6,263 nucleotides of DNA. Origin: Deltaproteobacteria bacterium (GTDB lineage Bacteria; Desulfobacterota; Desulfobulbia; Desulfobulbales; BM004). The translations under genes were made by a program, and so were the position numbers. The notes beneath the pieces are model-generated. The model was not told where the DNA came from. It ran no database searches and saw only the letters and a program-made list of their open reading frames with translations. The stretch spans positions 1-6,263 of the forward strand of contig JAFDCR010000095.1 in the NCBI GenBank assembly GCA_019312685.1, read 5' to 3'. Position 1 is the stretch's first letter, and every line of letters starts with the position of its first letter. Positions 5,664-6,263 of this stretch are shown one piece after another.

Positions 5664-5867
5664 CGCCAGATTCCTCTTTTAGATGTTAAAGATTGAATAA
5701 AGTCAACTTATCCTTTTTCTTCCGGTGATAACTGTATATTTGAGACAAATACAAATTCTAATATACACATTCTCAAATTGCATGCAATAACTATGACAAA
5801 CCAGCAATCATAATTTATGTATTTATCAAATTAAAAAACTGAATAATGAAAAGATGTACCCGGCTTG
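5664..5867 (-). promoter_or_regulatory. AT-rich gap with a weak promoter candidate
   Basis: This 204-bp AT-rich spacer contains no gene. On the minus strand TTGCAT (5782-5787, weak -35) lies 16 bp from TATATT (5760-5765, 5/6 for -10), which would give a leader of about 90 nt to the zinc-ribbon gene. The -35 overlaps a 10-bp palindrome TTGCATGCAA (5778-5787) that could be an operator half-site pair, though such short palindromes arise by chance. No terminator for the upstream gene is visible. Confidence 0.3.
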
Positions 5868-6263
5868 TCATGCTTGTTGAACTTTACGCCAACCTGCTGC
5901 TTTTAGCCTTTCAATACGCTCAATATTCCAGTTCTGCATTGCGTGGAGATACACATTCCTGTCCTCCTGCAGCAGTTTAATTATCCTGTCACGGTCTTCT
6001 TTGATATCTATCTGCTCACCGGGATACAATTCCTGCCAACAGGCATAACCATTGTCAAAAATAAACTCCGGGACAACCTCCTGCGGCTCAATCTGCAATT
6101 TTTTTTCAAGCATGGCCCGGGCCAGGTCCATATCGTACTCAATTACCCAATCATTATCGTATAGCATTGATTCTTTATCAAAAGTGCTGTTCCCGGGACA
6201 GGCAGGACAAAAAAGACGGGAAAGAACCTGCGGCGATAAAATGTTGTCACGCAAATGAAACTG
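5868..6263 (-). CDS. Small CxxC protein of unknown function, 5' end outside window
   Basis: The frame is open to the window edge, so the start is missing. The visible part is 131 residues beginning QFHLRDNILSPQ. Near its start is FCPAC (a CxxC pair); a matching CxxC pair just beyond the edge would complete a zinc ribbon, which is my guess, not seen. The rest is mixed alpha-helical-looking and soluble: SMLYDNDWVIEYDMDLARAM, then an acidic middle and a charged C-terminal helix (DRDRIIKLLQEDRNVYLHAM). Counted from the TTG at 6254, the two cysteines are residues 16 and 19. That TTG is a poor start, because coding-like sequence continues upstream of it. The gene lies 204 bp before the zinc-ribbon gene in the same direction. 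I recognise no family; I have a vague recollection of similar short proteins in delta-proteobacteria. Confidence 0.75.
   Translation of the reverse strand, partial: QFHLRDNILSPQVLSRLFCPACPGNSTFDKESMLYDNDWVIEYDMDLARAMLEKKLQIEPQEVVPEFIFDNGYACWQELYPGEQIDIKEDRDRIIKLLQEDRNVYLHAMQNWNIERIERLKAAGWRKVQQA

Overview
The window looks like chromosomal housekeeping DNA from a Gram-negative bacterium of the Desulfobacterota (delta-proteobacterial) type. This rests on an EF-G of the mitochondrial-EFG1-like (spdEFG1) class, a delta-proteobacterial-looking tRNA-Phe with encoded CCA, and small zinc-ribbon proteins of a kind I associate with that group. The genus cannot be read from the sequence. Every supported gene lies on the minus strand, so transcription runs from high to low coordinates.

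Layout in the direction of transcription. First comes a 5'-truncated CDS for a small CxxC protein of unknown function (5868-6263). A 204-bp AT-rich gap with a weak promoter candidate follows. Next is a zinc-ribbon protein with a very long acidic tail that lacks Lys and Arg (5064-5663). From 4570 to 5063 there is no convincing intact gene, only a hydrophobic, frame-broken stretch that may be the remnant of a small membrane protein. tRNA-Phe (4444-4519) is a self-contained unit, with a near-consensus sigma70 promoter upstream and an intrinsic terminator 10 bp downstream.

A second strong promoter (4305-4333) starts a leader of about 300 nt in front of fusA (1915-3996). A RecA/KaiC-like P-loop ATPase of unknown role (1180-1878) follows 36 bp after fusA, so the two are probably co-transcribed. 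The ATPase stop codon lies in the first arm of a 105-bp nested inverted repeat (1078-1182). After that comes a 26-bp perfect palindrome followed by nine T, which should end the fusA-ATPase transcript. hisA (226-990) follows at once. It has no Shine-Dalgarno sequence, and its best promoter candidate would give a nearly leaderless mRNA. Positions 1-225 hold no supported gene.

The genes do not form one pathway. fusA (translocation) and tRNA-Phe are translation functions, while hisA is an isolated histidine-biosynthesis gene. The most striking points are that both large recognisable enzymes belong to the subfamilies found in eukaryotes (mitochondrial EFG1-like and yeast HIS6-like), and that the gap between the ATPase and hisA is made almost wholly of stacked inverted repeats. 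I see no CRISPR array, transposase gene, phage gene or clearly new multi-gene system.
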